Below, piece by piece: positions 6,472 through 6,576 of a stretch of 6,576 nt of DNA. The notes beneath the pieces are model-generated. The model saw only the letters and a list, made by a program, of their open reading frames with translations, ran no database searches and was not told the origin of the DNA. Source of the stretch: JBOGEB01 sp050743125 (lineage in GTDB: Bacteria; Actinomycetota; Nitriliruptoria; Euzebyales; Egibacteraceae); the NCBI GenBank assembly GCA_050743125.1, contig JBOGEB010000218.1, positions 1 through 6,576 on the forward strand, written 5' to 3'. Made by a program: the position numbers and the translations under genes. Within the stretch, counting starts at the first letter, position 1. The number at the start of each line of letters is the position of its first letter.

Positions 6472-6576
6472 CGGTGCGCACCTCCTGCACGAAGGGAATC
6501 CCAGCGATCGTGCGTGCCCGCACGCAGTCGACCTCATAGTGACCGACCGCCACATCGAGTTCAAGCCACCAGGCGG
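6398..6576 (-). CDS. Possible 3' end of an upstream gene overlapping ureA
   Basis: Reading leftward from the right edge (first full codon at 6574), one frame stays open for 58 codons to a TGA at 6400-6398. The first 30 or so residues look protein-like: AWWLELDVAVGHYEVDCVRA then RTIAGIPFVQEVR, with a good spread of hydrophobic, acidic and aromatic residues. After about residue 34 it runs out of frame inside ureA and becomes Arg/Gly-rich (DLRRGGDRSQKA), which looks like a read-through tail. I do not recognise the family. If real, the gene ends inside ureA with an overlap of 74 bases, which is long, so the true stop may differ if there is a sequencing error or frameshift. The competing - strand frame, which continues into ureA from 6564, is poorer in protein-like composition. 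Confidence 0.35.
   Translation of the reverse strand, partial: AWWLELDVAVGHYEVDCVRARTIAGIPFVQEVRTDDAGPPRAGQACDLRRGGDRSQKA
6481..6486 (-). promoter_or_regulatory. Ribosome binding site for ureA
   Basis: On the - strand a perfect AGGAGG (followed by T) lies nine bases before ATG 6471. It is the strongest ribosome site among the structural genes and fixes the ureA start. It sits inside the apparent upstream coding frame, which suggests ureA follows another gene rather than a promoter. No -10/-35 pair is convincing in the 100 bases available. Confidence 0.75.

Noticed and set aside
1..6576. tRNA, rRNA, CRISPR array, IS element, riboswitch
   Set aside because: No cloverleaf, regular repeat-spacer pattern, transposase or terminal inverted repeats were seen; almost all of the window is explained by coding sequence.

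Overview
The window is GC-rich DNA from what looks like an actinobacterium or a close relative. Two things point there: codon third positions are mostly G or C, and the left end carries a DUF222/13E12-type HNH endonuclease gene, a family concentrated in Actinobacteria. The genus cannot be named from this sequence.

Layout. Positions 3-983 (+ strand) hold the 3' part of a DUF222-HNH endonuclease gene whose start lies left of the window. Immediately after it, about 962-1293 (+), is a decayed second copy. It keeps the end of DUF222 and the first part of an HNH domain, then homology stops. A gap of about 58 bases with one short hairpin separates it from a convergent urease operon. That operon fills 1352-6471 on the - strand in the order ureA-ureB-ureC-orf-ureF-ureG-ureD. 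A short, unrecognised reading frame (6398-6576, - strand) appears to run into ureA from upstream, so the true operon start is probably outside the window.

How the genes work together. UreA, UreB and UreC form the cytosolic nickel urease that splits urea into ammonia and carbamate. UreC keeps every nickel ligand, the lysine that is carbamylated, and the flap histidine. UreD, UreF and UreG form the maturation complex: UreD and UreF hold the apo-urease, and UreG is the GTPase that drives nickel insertion. All junctions from ureA to ureD are tight (overlaps of 8, 11 and 32 bases; gaps of 4, 10 and 18 bases), as expected of one translationally coupled transcript.

The most interesting item is the 119-codon gene between ureC and ureF, the slot where the nickel chaperone gene ureE sits in many bacteria. 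Its product has no recognisable UreE signature (no GNRH-like motif, no histidine-rich tail). It shows a faint, ordered similarity to the C-terminal part of the 6-pyruvoyl-tetrahydropterin synthase/QueD fold. It may be an undescribed replacement or accessory factor, but this is inference. Other points are a likely TTG start for ureD inside ureG, unusual residues around the UreC active site, and the tandem endonuclease remnant beside the operon.
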